A stretch of 64,000 nt of DNA from Effrenium voratum (Eukaryota > Sar > Dinophyceae > Suessiales > Symbiodiniaceae): assembly GCA_963377175.1 (NCBI GenBank), contig CAUJNA010003325.1, forward strand, positions 301,001 to 365,000. The letters are read 5' to 3'. Positions 42,059 to 53,659 of the stretch are shown in pieces. The position numbers and the translations under genes are program-made. A model generated the notes under the pieces. That model worked only from the letters and a program-made list of their open reading frames with translations. It was not told the origin of the DNA and ran no database searches. Every line of letters starts with the position of its first letter. The stretch's first letter is position 1.

Positions 42059-44218
42059 TTATGGACTGCTCAAATGGATTTTGGCCCAAGTGCGGACGCC
42101 GCAGCAATGCAACCCATAAAAGAAGCAAAGAGACACACAAACCAAAGAACGAGCCCGAACAAGAAGAGCAAGACAAAAAACAGGCGCATCACCGATTCTG
42201 GAGCCGGCGGTGGCGCGGGCCGGCGGGGGTCCAACGGCCCCAGTTGTCATCATTCTGAATTGGGAGCGCGGAGGTCCCAAAGCTTGGTTGCGAGTCAGCT
42301 CTGCTGAAATAACATAACTGAACTGGGACTTGCTGCAAATTGCCACACAGTCCAGACGTGCGGCTGCCTCTCTGACGGCCCAACGCCTGTCTGCAGCCGG
42401 CGAATGCACCAAGGGATACAACCTAGCCAGGTTGTTTTCGTGGGATGTGTTGGCACTTGGTGCCTTGTGGTGGACCGTTTCCAAGAACCCCAACAGCAAC
42501 ATGTCAGCCTGGTTCTTGGTGGAGTGGGAAGTGCCAGAAACCCAATGTTTCCAGTCATCCGACCAAGGTTGCTTGTCACAAACCTTGCGAAAAAACTGAA
42601 CGAGTACTGGCCTGAGGATGGATCTAGGCCAACTTGATCCGTGGCAGACCTGAGTACTTTCCCAACTGACATCATGCCCAGAAGGCCTTTGAGATCAGTT
42701 GCGTGGCACCAAGACGAAATTCCTTTGGGTGGGCCTGGGAAACCTCGAAGTGGAAGCAGCCAAACATGGCAATCGTGCTCTACATTTGCCCACGCGGTGG
42801 CCCCGGCTGCGAAAGCTTGCCGGACATCTATGCCGGAGGTTGTGACACAACTTGTCCAGTACCAACTGCCAAATAGTGAAAGAAGGGTGCGCCTAACATC
42901 AGCCATATGTGAGTCTTGGACTGAATTCCACCGTTGCATCAGAATGGCTTGAAGGCTTTTTCGACCCTGCAGTGTTTGCAGGTCTTCAAACTTGGGAATC
43001 AGCCAGTGCTGAAGCCCCGAAGATCGAATCTGAAACACAAGTAACCGATAAGCTGTGATGGCGTCCAAAGGCTGGGAAAAAATCCCTACCGGATCGACAT
43101 GCGCAACCAAATTGGTGAGAGCGGAAAATTCCATGTGCATGGCCGCATTAAAGATTTCCAGTGAAGGTGCCGGCTGGGTTTGAAGTAGAGCATCAAGCCT
43201 CTCGTCGGGGGTAGGCTCAGCACCCCTGCTGGACGCCTGCAAACTGTGTCGATGGACATTGGAGCCCGGAGACAAGATCCTACGGGGCACAGGGGTGCCA
43301 GTACCCGCAGTAGGTACAGGCCCGGTCATGTCCTGGACACTTGGTTGAACCACGGAGCCCGAAGGGAAAGAGTGGTTAGCACTTGTCATCCCTTCTTGCA
43401 GCGCGATTTGCTGCATGAGTTGCCGGTAGACATCAAAAAGCACAACAGTAGCCGGCTGAGGGGGCCCAGAGCTTTTCGCCCGGAGGGGATCAGGATTCAG
43501 GGGGCGGGTCTCATTTTCAGAGCCCTTTAGGACCGAACTTGCTTTGCGCTTCTTCTGCTGCAGTCTTGCGAATTTGGAGCCGGAGGTGGGTAACTGGGAG
43601 GTGGCCCTGGCCGAAAACATCCAAGCGCTGAGTGAGAGTAAGACTCTGGCACGGGTGTTGGTGCCATGCAGGAATACGCCTCTGCGCTGCCACGCTGTGC
43701 AGGCACGACTGGGACCGGCGTAAAAGGAGGACAGGCAGTCTGTACAAACGGAGTACCGCTAGCCATATTTGCAACAGGGGCTCGCATGGACGAACATGGT
43801 GGAGACACCACGGGTGGACACGCGCAAGGCCCAACGCTTGGGGCCATCATAGCCGAATGCCAAAAGAAGCACCCTGGGGGTGGCTTCATGCAGGCACACT
43901 GGGCCTGGCTCGTCGATCGTCTCTCCTTTTTGGGGTCCTAGAACGCGAGCGGCGTCGCCGTCTTTGACGGCTTGGGGAGCGGTCGGATCGCTTGGATCGT
44001 ATCTTCCGCGAGGATTCTTTCCCCACGTGGGTGCTGGGTTCAGGCAAAGCCGCTGGCAGCTGTGAAGCCGGACTTTGGTGTCGGGGTGAAACATTGAGAC
44101 TGAGTGACTGAAGCGGTCCAGGATTGCTTGGCTGGCTTGGCTGGCTCGGTTGCCCGAGTCGATCGAGCTGACCGTCTGGGAAAAATTGGAAAAATAATTT
44201 GGACATGCCGAGCGCGCA
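42059..44218 (-). pseudogene. ORF1-like gag gene, frameshifted
   Basis: Starts at ATG 44218 (MSKLFFQFFPDGQLDRLGQP). It has a QPSQPSQPSNPG repeat and a basic RS block (RQRRRRRSRSRTPKRRDDRR) before a stop at 43886. It continues in other frames: Pro-rich at 43889-43527, then 43620-42295 with the central block YRLLVFQIRSSGLQHWLIPK, which matches ORF1 of the giant element. The end is in yet another frame (42502-42059), with AVREAAARLD like the AMAASWGLEP block. At least three frame changes, so not translatable as one protein. The domain order is the same as the intact ORF1. Confidence 0.6.
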
Positions 44219-44721
44219 GGGCTGGCAGCTACTTGGTGTTGCTTGGGCCCAGACGCTGGTAGTGGAGAAAAGGTCACAAGCACTCCAAACAACCAAAAAG
44301 GCGCAACAGCAATATGACACACACACGGTTCGTGCCGGCAGAAACTCAGTAAACGGAAAGCAGCATTGGCTTATTTTCCTTTTCCGAGAGTGTGAAGCCG
44401 TGCGCTTCGAAGCAGCGCGAAAAGTATCTAAAAGGGGCATCCTGGACCTTCTGCCTTCACTTCATGCAAATAACATTGGTTAACCCGCGCAGTGCATTGA
44501 CGATACTCGGAAGGATTGCTAGTGACTAAGGCAACGAACTGCCAGTAGAAAATCCGGACGAAAGCAAGGCAGTGTCCTGCTCATGCACCCTTGCGAGGCG
44601 ACAAAGGGACTTCATAAAGTTCAAATGCATCGTCTCGAGCAAGGGGCGCCGTAGGTTGCACACCCGAAAACTACGCTGTACTGCACGAGGACGAGGGAGG
44701 GCCGGGCCTGAGTTGCAAGAA

Positions 44722-46776
44722 CTAGGTGACACTGAGTCTAGCATTCGAGAGCTTACTGAGCTTACTGACTGAAGGCAGCACTTCATCTGGAAATCCGGCC
44801 TGAATATACAATTGTCGGAGAGCAGCAGTACTAGGACGAATTTGACTGTTGGGTCTGGTATACTTGCGAATTAATGCACATCGAGACAACAAACCTGCCA
44901 CTCGCAATCGGAGAGAACCAGCGGAAGCAAACGAGCGTACCTGCCACCACTGGGTAGGGACCTTGTACTGTATAGAGCGAAAAGCCGCATCAATAGTGAA
45001 TCCAAGCCAAGAATGGTCATCTACCTTTTCCAACCGAATTTGGTTCCCATAGAATCCCAAATCAGTGAACTGCTGCATCCATGTCTGGTGGAGCTGTTCC
45101 TCTGTAGCAAGAACCAGCCTATTGTCCACGCACCGGCACAAAAAAAATGCTGGAGTCACGAAGTTGAGCAGTCCAAGAGGCTAACCAAGCCATTTCATGC
45201 AGACGGGCAAGCTGCTCAAGACTGGACTGATTTGGTTTCCGATTGCCGTGCCATCAATTTGGCATCGAACCGCGCCGCAAGCCCAGAAAATGCCTGTGTC
45301 GAAGGAAGCCTGCGCGATGGATTCAAGGTCATTGATGAAGACGTGTTTGAGGTTACGACTGGTTCCTGTTCGGTGTCGACCAATAAACGCCTTCTCATGG
45401 TTAGGCTTGGCATTAAGGTCGACCGCAAGGACTTGGTCCCCGCGCTGCTGGAGAAAATCTGCCGTAAGACACTGAAGCGATTCCAAAGGTCATCATTAGC
45501 CTCGCACAAGTGCACTGTCACATCCGTTGTTTCCAAAAACGGGTGCAGTTGCTGCCACACTTGAGGCAAGGAAAGTAGTCCCAAAGCATGGGGCCAAACA
45601 GTGGCTATCATCATTTGCAACACCTGAGCTGCTGCTTTGAGCAAACGTTCAATGATTGAGTTCTTGTACGAGATGATGGTTCGTGCAACTTGGAAAGACT
45701 TCTTCCTCTTCAGCAAGGTGAGGCCGCGGGGAAGAGGGCTGCTTGACCGAATGCCCCATGCATAGCGCTTTCGTAAGTTTGCTCCCACTAATCTTGACAC
45801 GGTGTGTTGCCACGACTGGATTGTGCCTGGAAGGGACTGAAAAACAGAGGGGTCACTCCATGTTCGGCGCGCAGTGCAGAAGTATAGACGAGGACAAAAG
45901 AGCACAACACGTTTGGGGGCATGATCTTCACAATGCAGCACTGACACATGCTGGAGGAGGTGCTTGATACGCTGGACTGTTCTCCAACTGGTGCGCGGTA
46001 GCTGGTTCAGCTCCTGCGCATGTAGGTGCCACTGTTCCTCCAACAGCTGTCGAAACTGTGGGCTGACCTGATTCGGGATGCAACGGCGCTTCCTCCATTT
46101 TTCAAAGTGGGGGAGAACTGTGTCAAAGAAACGGGACTTGCTGGGAAAGCATGAGTTGGAGCCCAAGGTAACGGAAACACCGTGTTCATGCGTGTTGAGC
46201 TGGTGAAGGCCCGCGACAACGTGGTTCTCGGGTCCTGCGCGATAATCGGCCAAGGATGGAAACCGGCTGATGAGTTCTTGACAAGTGCAGGGAGCTGGCA
46301 TTGAGTGGTCCAGCTTATCCTCCCACCATCTGAAATTGAAAAGGTTCCGCAACGTTGTCATGAGCTTGTTCTCGGAGTCGGTGTGAAGGAAGATGAAAAG
46401 GAATGAGGACATGCTTGAAAGGGAGAATGGCGTGCTGTCTCAACCAAGTTTCGACATTGCGCTGGAAACTGGCGTGAGCAAGAAAAGGAAGCCGGAGAGA
46501 AGACGAAGAGCAGGTAGGCCATGTCATCTGTCGAAACTTGCAGGCAGACCGTAGTATGCCCAGGGTTCGGCCGCGGGCTGGCTGTTCTAGAGCGTGCGTC
46601 AGTTTGATGAGTGCGTAAACTTCATCATCGGTAAATCGTGTAGACCGAATCACTTGAGCAGCGGCGAAGGAGGCTTGTGTGCAACTCGTGAGGTCGAAAA
46701 GGAGTTCCCAAGCTTCTTTGCGAGTCACATGGGAGGAGCTGTGCAACAGAAAAGGCGACGTCGCAACTTCAGCCAT
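44722..46776 (-). pseudogene. reverse transcriptase, frameshifted (Penelope-like)
   Basis: Pieces in order on -: 46776-46315 (linker helices, TQASFAAAQVIRSTRFTDDE), 46412-45480 (CxC motif PCTCQEL, then RKRYAWGIRSSSPLPRGL and ARTIISY, collinear with the intact RT), 45486-45181 (motif B, DGTAIGNQISPVL) and 45159-44722 (motif C as CVDN, then DDHSWLGF). Motif A is probably in EANDDLWNRF near 45490. Frame changes lie near 46400, 45480 and 45165, the last next to a run of seven A on + (45138-45144). The VDN box is shared with the intact element. Confidence 0.7.
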
Positions 46777-46826
46777 AGTCTTCGTTCAAAGCGAAAAGAG
46801 ACGCTTTGTCGCGTTCTAGGTGCCAC

Positions 46827-47543
46827 TCAAAATCCCAACGCTTTTCTTTGTAGAAACCGGGTGACAAAAGGGTAATTTAGGCGAGGCTGCCATTTTGCAA
46901 TCAACTGATGTTCAAGGACCCAAGCCTGCCGGTAGTTCTCATGGGATGACAGCTTGAAAAGTGTGTAATTGTGAAAGTTCTGCTTACTTTTCCAATACCG
47001 CAACGATAATTCAGCTTGTGCGCAAGGGGTGTGCTCCAGGCGGCGCAGCACCGCATGGCGATTCCATTCTCTTCTTGCAACAGAGACGGAAGTGCTGCCG
47101 ACATAGATCATCTGACTGGGTTGCTTGTAATACCGCCGCGGCTTCCAGTCAACTGGTGCTTTACAGTAAACAGCGCAAGGGACAGAAAAAGTGTCCCACC
47201 GATAACTGGCAGGAGCGGCATTCATCTCGACACACTTCTGGCGAAGACACTGGGTCTGACTGTTGGGGTCTCCGAATACTGATTGCCGTTTCGGCCCCTG
47301 AACACTGATCTCAGCCTCACGGCTGTGTATATTGATGTTGCCCTTCCACGGAGGGTCACCCTGATGCTGAGTCCCATGATGTTTTCTGAGCACTGCATGC
47401 CTCCGGGCCTCTGATGGTCTACCTCTCCTGACCCACTGAATTTTTGCATTGTTGAAGATAAAATTGATGTCGTATTCGATGTCTGTGAGCTCTTCAGTGC
47501 TCGAGCTCAGATCCGACAAAATTCCAAACGAACTTTCTGCCAT
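46827..47543 (-). CDS. GIY-YIG endonuclease domain of the decayed element
   Basis: 238 residues, open frame. The GIY-YIG part lies at about 124-225: AVYCKAP, IYVGST (146-151), R157/R158, catalytic Glu 211 (WVLEHQL) and Asn 223. It is collinear with residues 193-290 of the intact EN-RT, including LRYWKS versus LHYWKR. The frame ends at 46827, where the RT linker should follow, so it is cut from the RT by a frameshift. The first 100 residues overlap the start of the + strand ORF1 and may not be used; Met 107 is an alternative start. Confidence 0.6.
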   Translation of the reverse strand: MAESSFGILSDLSSSTEELTDIEYDINFIFNNAKIQWVRRGRPSEARRHAVLRKHHGTQHQGDPPWKGNINIHSREAEISVQGPKRQSVFGDPNSQTQCLRQKCVEMNAAPASYRWDTFSVPCAVYCKAPVDWKPRRYYKQPSQMIYVGSTSVSVARREWNRHAVLRRLEHTPCAQAELSLRYWKSKQNFHNYTLFKLSSHENYRQAWVLEHQLIAKWQPRLNYPFVTRFLQRKALGF

Positions 47544-48620
47544 GTCTCGCTGGCAAGAATCTTCTTGGTGGAGTTCGTCAAAGAATTGGGATCAGTCTTG
47601 GTCCAATGACGATTGGCGCGGTGATGGCCACCCGGCCAGCGCCACCCCAGGTTCGAGCTGGCACGCCAGACCCTCTAGCTGGCAGACCGGGGCAAAGCCC
47701 GCAACCCCTGTACAGATTCCGAGCAAGCCCGTCCCCTCGATTTACGACAGTAATCTTCGTGTGTCTTCGCCTCGGGCGGTTCCCCCTTCACATTGCTCCA
47801 CCGATGATGCCTTTTGGGATTCTAAAGTGTTGGGAGGCCACCAATTCCATCGCACTGTTCAGCCGACTGCATGGAGGCGGAAGGCAGGCATTGCAGGAAG
47901 GCAGGTCGATGACCTCAAGTTACATGAGCTTAGCTACCATGGAATTCAAGAGTATTCGCTGAGGTTGTTAAGCGAAGGACGATTTCAAGGTTTGGTGTAC
48001 ACAAAAAGTGTGGCCGAAACGATTTTTGTTCAGGCTTTGCTTAAGGCCACCAGGGAGGCAGCTAGAGATTTGGATCGCTTGGCTGCCGCCCTGCACAGTG
48101 ATGGCCCACCCGACACACACAAGGAAGCTGTTCGTTTTGTGACGCCGTTAGTGACTCGGCTGGTGTCATTGATGCAGGAGCTTTCTCCTTCCACCGGCTC
48201 GTCTGGCGAAGCCGCCGAGTTAAAGCGACGCCGGGAGAAGATGCAGTCATTAGGCATTAATTTGACACCTCGAAGGTCAACCGAGGAGCTGGACCCTTCT
48301 GATCCAGCATCTGCAAAGCAGCCTCGCACAGAACCGCCCACCCTCCCTGAATGTTTGCTTGCACCGTACCGGCCCATCCAGAATCAGCCGGAGGGGCACA
48401 CAGAGACCTTTGTGACCCAATGGGTCGAGAAAGTGACCGGCAAAATGACCAAGGCCAAAGCCTCTCAGTTTACCGAACACATGAGCACTGTTACACGCCT
48501 GCTTCGAAAGCAGTGCAACAGGCTGCCACCCAGTACGGCCTTGACCCTTCCCTGGTTGACAAAATGGCCAACCGCAACCTGACCACAATGCTTGCGGCCA
48601 GTCAGTACCTCGCACCTTGA
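47542..48620 (+). CDS. ORF1-like gag protein on the opposite strand
   Basis: The start is taken at 47542 (ATGTCTCGCTGGCAAG, MSRWQESSWWSSSKNWDQSW); the frame is open from 47449. The W/S/D-rich N-terminus is followed by a proline-rich segment and a central block YHGIQEYSLRLLSEGRF, which matches ORF1 of the giant element (GGLTNWLLRPFAHGRF). Helices and EKVTGKMTKAKASQF follow. The frame stops at 48582; in the next frame AVQQAATQYGLDPSLVDKM (to 48620) matches the C-terminal block of ORF1, so one frameshift lies near 48505. It is head-to-head with the endonuclease ORF. Confidence 0.6.
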
Positions 48621-48866
48621 CTAGCTGCAGAGGCCGAACTAATCCGCACGGGCTCAGAGAGGGATTTTTTAATGCATGACATTTGTGAATTAGGTGTGCC
48701 GTGTCTTTTTTTCTGCATGAGCTTACTGACGTGTCTAAGGCCAATCTTTTATGGGCGCAAGGCCTGCTGTATCTTTCTCTCATGTTTCATTTTGCACATG
48801 TGGGCACATCCACTGGGTGGGCAGACCCCACCAATGCCGGGCCGTTAAACGAACAACCGGCATGAA

Positions 48867-48971
48867 CACACTTGTGCTCTATCCCGTCCTGACATAGCAA
48901 GTTGTTCCGGCTCCTCTCCTTTTTCCATTTTTTATGGAGGAAGATAGTACGCCACAAAGGCTGATCTGGGA
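48867..48971. repeat. short terminal direct repeat, right
   Basis: Partner of 40829-40911, same orientation, with a 23-base C/T-rich insert (48911-48933). Confidence 0.75.
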
Positions 48972-49396
48972 AGTTTCGTCAGAGGTTCGCTGCTCGTGGC
49001 CTCTAAAAGTCATACTCATCAGACGCCAGCTCTTGACCACTGCAGGAACTCTCTGGGCTGGCATGACTCCAACGGGTTCCAGCGAATTCCAGGCACAGAA
49101 ACTCAAATGGTCGTAAATCATCATGAGCTTGACTTCAACGGGTTCCAGCGAATTCAAAATTGCTGGTGGTTGCAACTGGCGAAGTGGAAATGGAAACCGT
49201 AGGTCGCTTCCCTTAGCTACAGGGTTGGACACACACAAGGCGGGCCTGTAAATTGGTTGGACTGGACCCTCAAACTACGAAGCCGAAATTATGTTGGAGA
49301 AGTCTTTCTAAGGTACTTGAGCACACCCCCTGAGCTTTAGCAACTTTCTTCCGCAAGTCTGCCCGTGTTTTTTCTGGCCAATGGCGGTACTTGCAG

Positions 49397-49480
49397 GGTC
49401 AGTTGCACTTTGCCTCCCCTGGTGGCTGCTCCCAGTTCTGGGAGTCCGAGTTGCTGAAGTCCACAACTTTGAAGGAAAAT
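49397..49480 (+). CDS. candidate internal exon
   Basis: After GGTACTTGCAG the phase 0 frame reads GQLHFASPGGCSQFWESELL, then KSTTLK, with about four fifths of third positions G or C. The right edge is uncertain. No family is recognised. Confidence 0.35.
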
Positions 49481-49669
49481 GAGGCTCTGTGTTTCCCTTG
49501 GTTTGGACCCAAGACTGGACTGGAAGGTGTTGAGACTGGCAAAGCCAGTTGCATCGTTTCCAGCGTTTGGTTTTTGAGAATCGCCTGAAATCCGCACTCC
49601 CAAAGATCAGACATGCCATGGAATGGTCCCAGGCGTCCTTGCCGGCCATTTTCGAAGCCAGTCAGGCAG

Positions 49670-49745
49670 GGTCTCACAAGTTTCGGACATGCTGCGGTTG
49701 TGGCCGAAAAGGGCGAACGCCATAGATGAGATCATAACCCAAGGC
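49670..49745 (+). CDS. candidate internal exon
   Basis: After CCAGTCAGGCAG the frame reads VSQVSDMLRLWPKRANAIDE, then IITQ. Helical, two thirds G/C in third positions. A second frame over 49620-49665 (MEWSQASLPAIFEASQ) could be an alternative. Confidence 0.3.
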
Positions 49746-50433
49746 CACATGAGGGTTTCTTGGGGAATTGCTTGGCGGCTTTCTGGTCTGAAGCAAACCC
49801 TGAGTGCAGGTGTTGGATCGTTTTCTCTTGGAACAGATTAAATCCAAGAGACCCCGCTTTTCAACTCGTTTTGCCAGGAGGAGGTCAAATCAAATGGTGA
49901 CCCACGTCGGCAGACACAGGATCAGACGTCAAAACCGTTTACAGGTAAATCACTCTTTTGACAAAACCCGGGGACCATAGCCGTGGCTTCCCTTCCCAGA
50001 AGACGTTTGGGGGATCTACCCTGAAACCAGGTTGGAACATGCGGCCATTACACTTTAGTGCCCTATAAGGGTTGTGTATACTCTGTATCAACTATCTTTC
50101 CTTGCCCGGCTTCCAATCTTGTGGTCGCCTAGGGGTCGTTGCAGATTCTCTAGAGGTCATGAGCCCTGCAAGTTTCGCGGAGCCCTGCAAGTTTCGCGCA
50201 GCGCGGAAACCGGGGGCTTTGCGTGGCTGAAATTTTCAGAGCCCCCCATGTCAACCCTCAACTTCACCACCCGCTGGACATGGTGCTCGATCTCTAACGC
50301 TGTTTCACTGACCTGTCCCTAGGTCCGGTTTTGGCGCTTTCCTCGCGGAAGATATCAATCATTACCGGTGCTTGTTGGACCCTATAGGGGAATTTTCGGA
50401 CATTAAAGAAAAGGCAGTGGGCCAGTGGCACAA
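49746..50433. other. no gene seen
   Basis: Intron-like; GCCCTGCAAGTTTCGCG appears twice in a row at 50163-50200. Confidence 0.35.
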
Positions 50434-50562
50434 GTCTACGCCAACGCGTCACCGGAGTCAAACGCTCCGCGGGTCAAGCCGCTGGTTGCCAGCCGCGCCA
50501 GGCTGGCCCTGAGGAGATCCCGAGCCGCTCGGCCGAAGGCGTGGCTCAAGATGGGCTCGTCT
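50434..50562 (+). CDS. candidate internal exon, Arg/Ala-rich
   Basis: The frame reads NASPESNAPRVKPLVASRAR, then LALRRSRAARPKAWLKMGSS, with about four fifths of third positions G or C. Splice edges are not clear. Basic, no known motif. Confidence 0.35.
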
Positions 50563-52799
50563 TTTGGAAGGTTGGACCCCCCAACAGGAGGATTGTTTTT
50601 TTGCGAAATCCTCTTCACGGCCGTTCTCTGAACCCGGGAAGGATTTTCGATTTCCCAGCGTGAAGGTCAACAATTAGTGGTTTCAACTTAACCATGAGTT
50701 GTTTAAAGTGGTGCGAAATGGGTTTCGTCCGTCCACAGTAGTGGTGTTCCCCTTGGTCTTCCTTTCAGGGTGTGTCTCTAAATGCGGGAACCCGAAATCG
50801 TTGGGTTTCCCTTTGATTTCAGATGAAAAAACATGGTTGTAGAACACTTGGTTTGCTGATTGCCCTGAGTGATAAGTTGTTGCTAGTCTTGGGGATGGTC
50901 ACTTTGGTATAAGGAAAGTTTTCCACATGTCCACTGTTCAAGGAGCTACTCTTATTTTACCCCACGGTGAAGCTCGACACAGTCTTCATTATTTGGGTAA
51001 GCAACATTGGATAAAGGAGATGACCAAACCCAATTGGGGGAATTCCGCCATTTTTCACCTAGACGCGCTTCCTTTCTTGAAAATCCGATTTAAGTTTGAC
51101 AAACAGCGGTTCGCAGCCATACGTTTGGAGACTTTGAGTGTGGAGTTGAGAGGGATTTAGCACAAAGCCCACCAACAGTTCACCTGGACCCTCAAACTAC
51201 CCGACTAAACATTGATTGTTGCCCCCAAATTACGGGGTGATGTCTCTTTTTTGTGGGTGCCTGGAGTCTCCATGACCCTTAAAACATGGGTCCATGACCT
51301 CATTATTTTGGGTAGTGACCCCATTGTTTACGGGTCATGGAGACTCCACGAACCTCCGCGTGTTTCTGAGGCCCAACCGAGGAGTCACGGGAGAATGAGA
51401 AGGACCCAGGCGATCCGATCGCAACCAGACCGCTAGAAGGCGGAACGTTGGATGCCCTTCGCAAGTTGGGGGAACAAGGGAACACACCATTTTGCCGTGA
51501 TGTCCATGTCGTTGCTCTTTTATTTGGTGTCTGTGTGTGTGTTGGTTTACTTGCCATATGGTAGGGGGATCGTTCCGCTCGCTGAAATCCTTCTCATTCT
51601 CGGTTTTCCTTTTTTTTTCCCATTTCACGCAACACACTCTTTATTCGCTTATTGTAGGTGTGTTTGTGTGTGTGTTTTTTTTGGGGGGGAGCCACATTGT
51701 TGGAGCTCCCCTGTTTGAAGCCATAAGGAGCCGATCAGACTTTGGCCATGGATGGTGGGATGGTTGTTGTCTTTTTGTGATGAGCACATGGATCGGCCAG
51801 TGCCTTGTGGCCAAGGTGAGTGAGGTTTTGTTCGGGTGATGTTTGAAGGGGACCACCATGGGCGGGGAATTTCTCAACTCAACATGTTGGATGATGAGGA
51901 TGATCCGATTGCCAGGCCCAGGCTGGCTACCCCCAGATCAGGAGCCGGGTAGCAGAGGAGGGTCAGCCTTGAGGATGCGCAGACCTCCCCTGACCCCTTT
52001 TTCTTTTTGTTTGGGTAGGGGTTCTTCAAAAGCAACCAACCAGAAACCTGTTCTGCCTTTTTCCATTCTTTTCGGGGTAGGGGTTCTTCGCAACCAAACT
52101 GAAAGAGGGTATCCCTTTTTTCTCTGGAACTTGCTCCAAATTGGAACCCCTACTAGTAGATACCTTTTGCATTCTGTTCAACCATCTTTCTTTCAAAATC
52201 CACAGGTGTTATCAGTTATTTTGGAAAGAATCCCTGGGTTCAAAACGCGGGAAGTCATCCCTAGAAATTCAATCGTGGCTCGTACGCTGGCGAGCCACGA
52301 CCACTGACACATACCACCAGGTAACCTGATGTGACCGTTTACAAACCGTTGCGAACGCGAACGACCATTGCTGCCCTCAAACGACAGTTTGTATGAAAGC
52401 AACTGTTTTTGGAAGGGAGCTTGAGTGTGAACGCTTGTCTCGGATTAGGAAGCTGAGCGCTGCAGTTTCTCATTGTTTTGGACATGCATTTTCATGTTTT
52501 CACAAGCAATACAACACGTCATGACATGCTTTTGCTGTTGCACCCGGCAGCGGTTGTCTCTGCCACACAGGGAAGTGACAGGCTAAGTAGGTTACAACCG
52601 TGGCTATGAAGAGACTAAGCCTTGTTCCCGCTAACCTTAATAGTAGCTTGCTGGTTCTCAGCAGGAAATCAGAAATGGAATGACCCCTACAACAAAATCC
52701 CCCTGTGGCTTCCTTTGAGGGAATCCCAAAAAAACGTGTTGATTCCCAATTCCCTACTTCTCGCCGCAAGATAGCCTGGTCAACTCACCCACCCGCTAG
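50563..52799. other. 2.2 kb without a recognisable gene
   Basis: Holds short dispersed motifs (GGACCCTCAAA at 51186, GGTTTCCCTT at 50804) and TTCGCTTATTGTAGGTG (51644), close to the acceptor TTACTTATTGTAGGTG at 5248. No exon-like island follows it here. Confidence 0.35.
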
Positions 52800-52882
52800 G
52801 AGACGCGGCAGCTGCCGGGCGGCCGCCTGCTGCTGCTGCCCCGGCGCCGGGACCCCGACGCGGCGCCGGAGCCGCCGGCTCC

Positions 52883-52913
<31 letters not shown>

Positions 52914-52940
52914 GAGCGTCTGTCCTGCCGGGGGTCCCAG
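52800..52940 (+). CDS. candidate exon, Pro/Glu-rich
   Basis: After CACCCACCCGCTAG the phase 0 frame reads ETRQLPGGRLLLLPRRRDPD, then a PEP/PPE repeat (PEPPAPPPEPPEPPEPERLS). Almost every third position is G or C. It could be a flexible linker of a larger protein. The GCCGGAGCC repeat also opens antisense frames (poly-A/P/R), but the acceptor and phase favour +. Confidence 0.4.
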
Positions 52941-53354
52941 AAGCCACGGGCTGGGGTGGGCGGGGGGGTGGGTTCCCTGGACGGGGGTCCAATTTTTGTT
53001 TGTCAAGAAAAGTAATTAGCCAACCTGGGTCCACCAGTTTGAGAAGCAGTCATTTAAGAAGGCTTTTGTAGGCCTTGAAACCAGTAGAACCACCCCATAA
53101 CATCAGCTAAAGTTGGCGTTAGGGGTTTTGGGACAATGTGATTGGTAGAAAACACGGGCTCGGGGGCCAGCAATGTGTTCCGCCAACAAGACACCAGTAC
53201 TGTATATATTTGTTCAGGGGCTCAGATGTTGCAGCTTCGATTGGTTGGATGCACCCCCTTTTGGCTTGACTTTTGCTCACTCAACATGAAGCCAAAGGGA
53301 GGGAGCATGGTGCTCGATACACGCAGCCTCGATCTTCTGGACCTGGGTCAGGAC

Positions 53355-53440
53355 CCTTTGGGCATAGATATGGGGGCTGATCAGAATTCCTTGGCCCCCA
53401 AATGACCATGGGTAACTTTAGTGGGAACTATCAAATCTAT
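53355..53440. repeat. dispersed repeat, copy 2 (partner at 4590)
   Basis: GGCATAGATATGGGGGCTGA, then CCCCCAAATGACC, GGGTAACTTT and TTAGTGGGA, matching the order at 4590-4710 without its internal insert. Confidence 0.5.
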
Positions 53441-53594
53441 TTGGGGGTTTTCCACAAGGGTCAGCCTATGCAAAGAACTTTTGATCACCCCCCACAGGAG
53501 GGCCGTCCCCAGGAAGTCAGAAACCCGCAAACCTCCCCGGGCCCCGGCCCCGCTTTTGGCCGCTGGGTCAAGCTGCCCGGGCGACAGGTTCCAG

Positions 53595-53655
53595 CATCGA
53601 GGGCGAGAAGGCGCCAGTTTGGGAACGCCTCTGGCAAGCGGTTCCCGAGAGGGGT
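53595..53655 (+). CDS. candidate internal exon
   Basis: After GACAGGTTCCAG the frame reads IEGEKAPVWERLWQAVPERG, with about three quarters of third positions G or C. Short and protein-like; no family is recognised. Confidence 0.4.
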
Positions 53656-53659
53656 GAAA

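Larger units (their letters stand above)
40829..48971 (-). mobile_element. second, decayed Penelope-like locus
   Basis: About 8.1 kb between short direct repeats. Contains, on -, a GIY-YIG endonuclease and RT broken by frameshifts (47543-44722) followed by a frameshifted ORF1 (44218-42059), and on + an intact ORF1 (47542-48620). All are related to the element at 19108-31312. RT before ORF1 on the same strand, plus an inverted ORF1, suggests a tandem/inverted composite, as is common for Penelope elements. The frameshifts indicate an inactive copy, unless they are assembly errors. Confidence 0.65.

Noticed and set aside
42029..42307. Plus-strand frames within the decayed element
   Set aside because: They are antisense to the ORF1 pseudogene and lack motifs.
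52780..53034. Minus-strand Ala/Pro-rich frame over the GCCGGAGCC repeat
   Set aside because: The + frame has an acceptor, an in-phase start and a more even composition. The minus frame is a repeat by-product.
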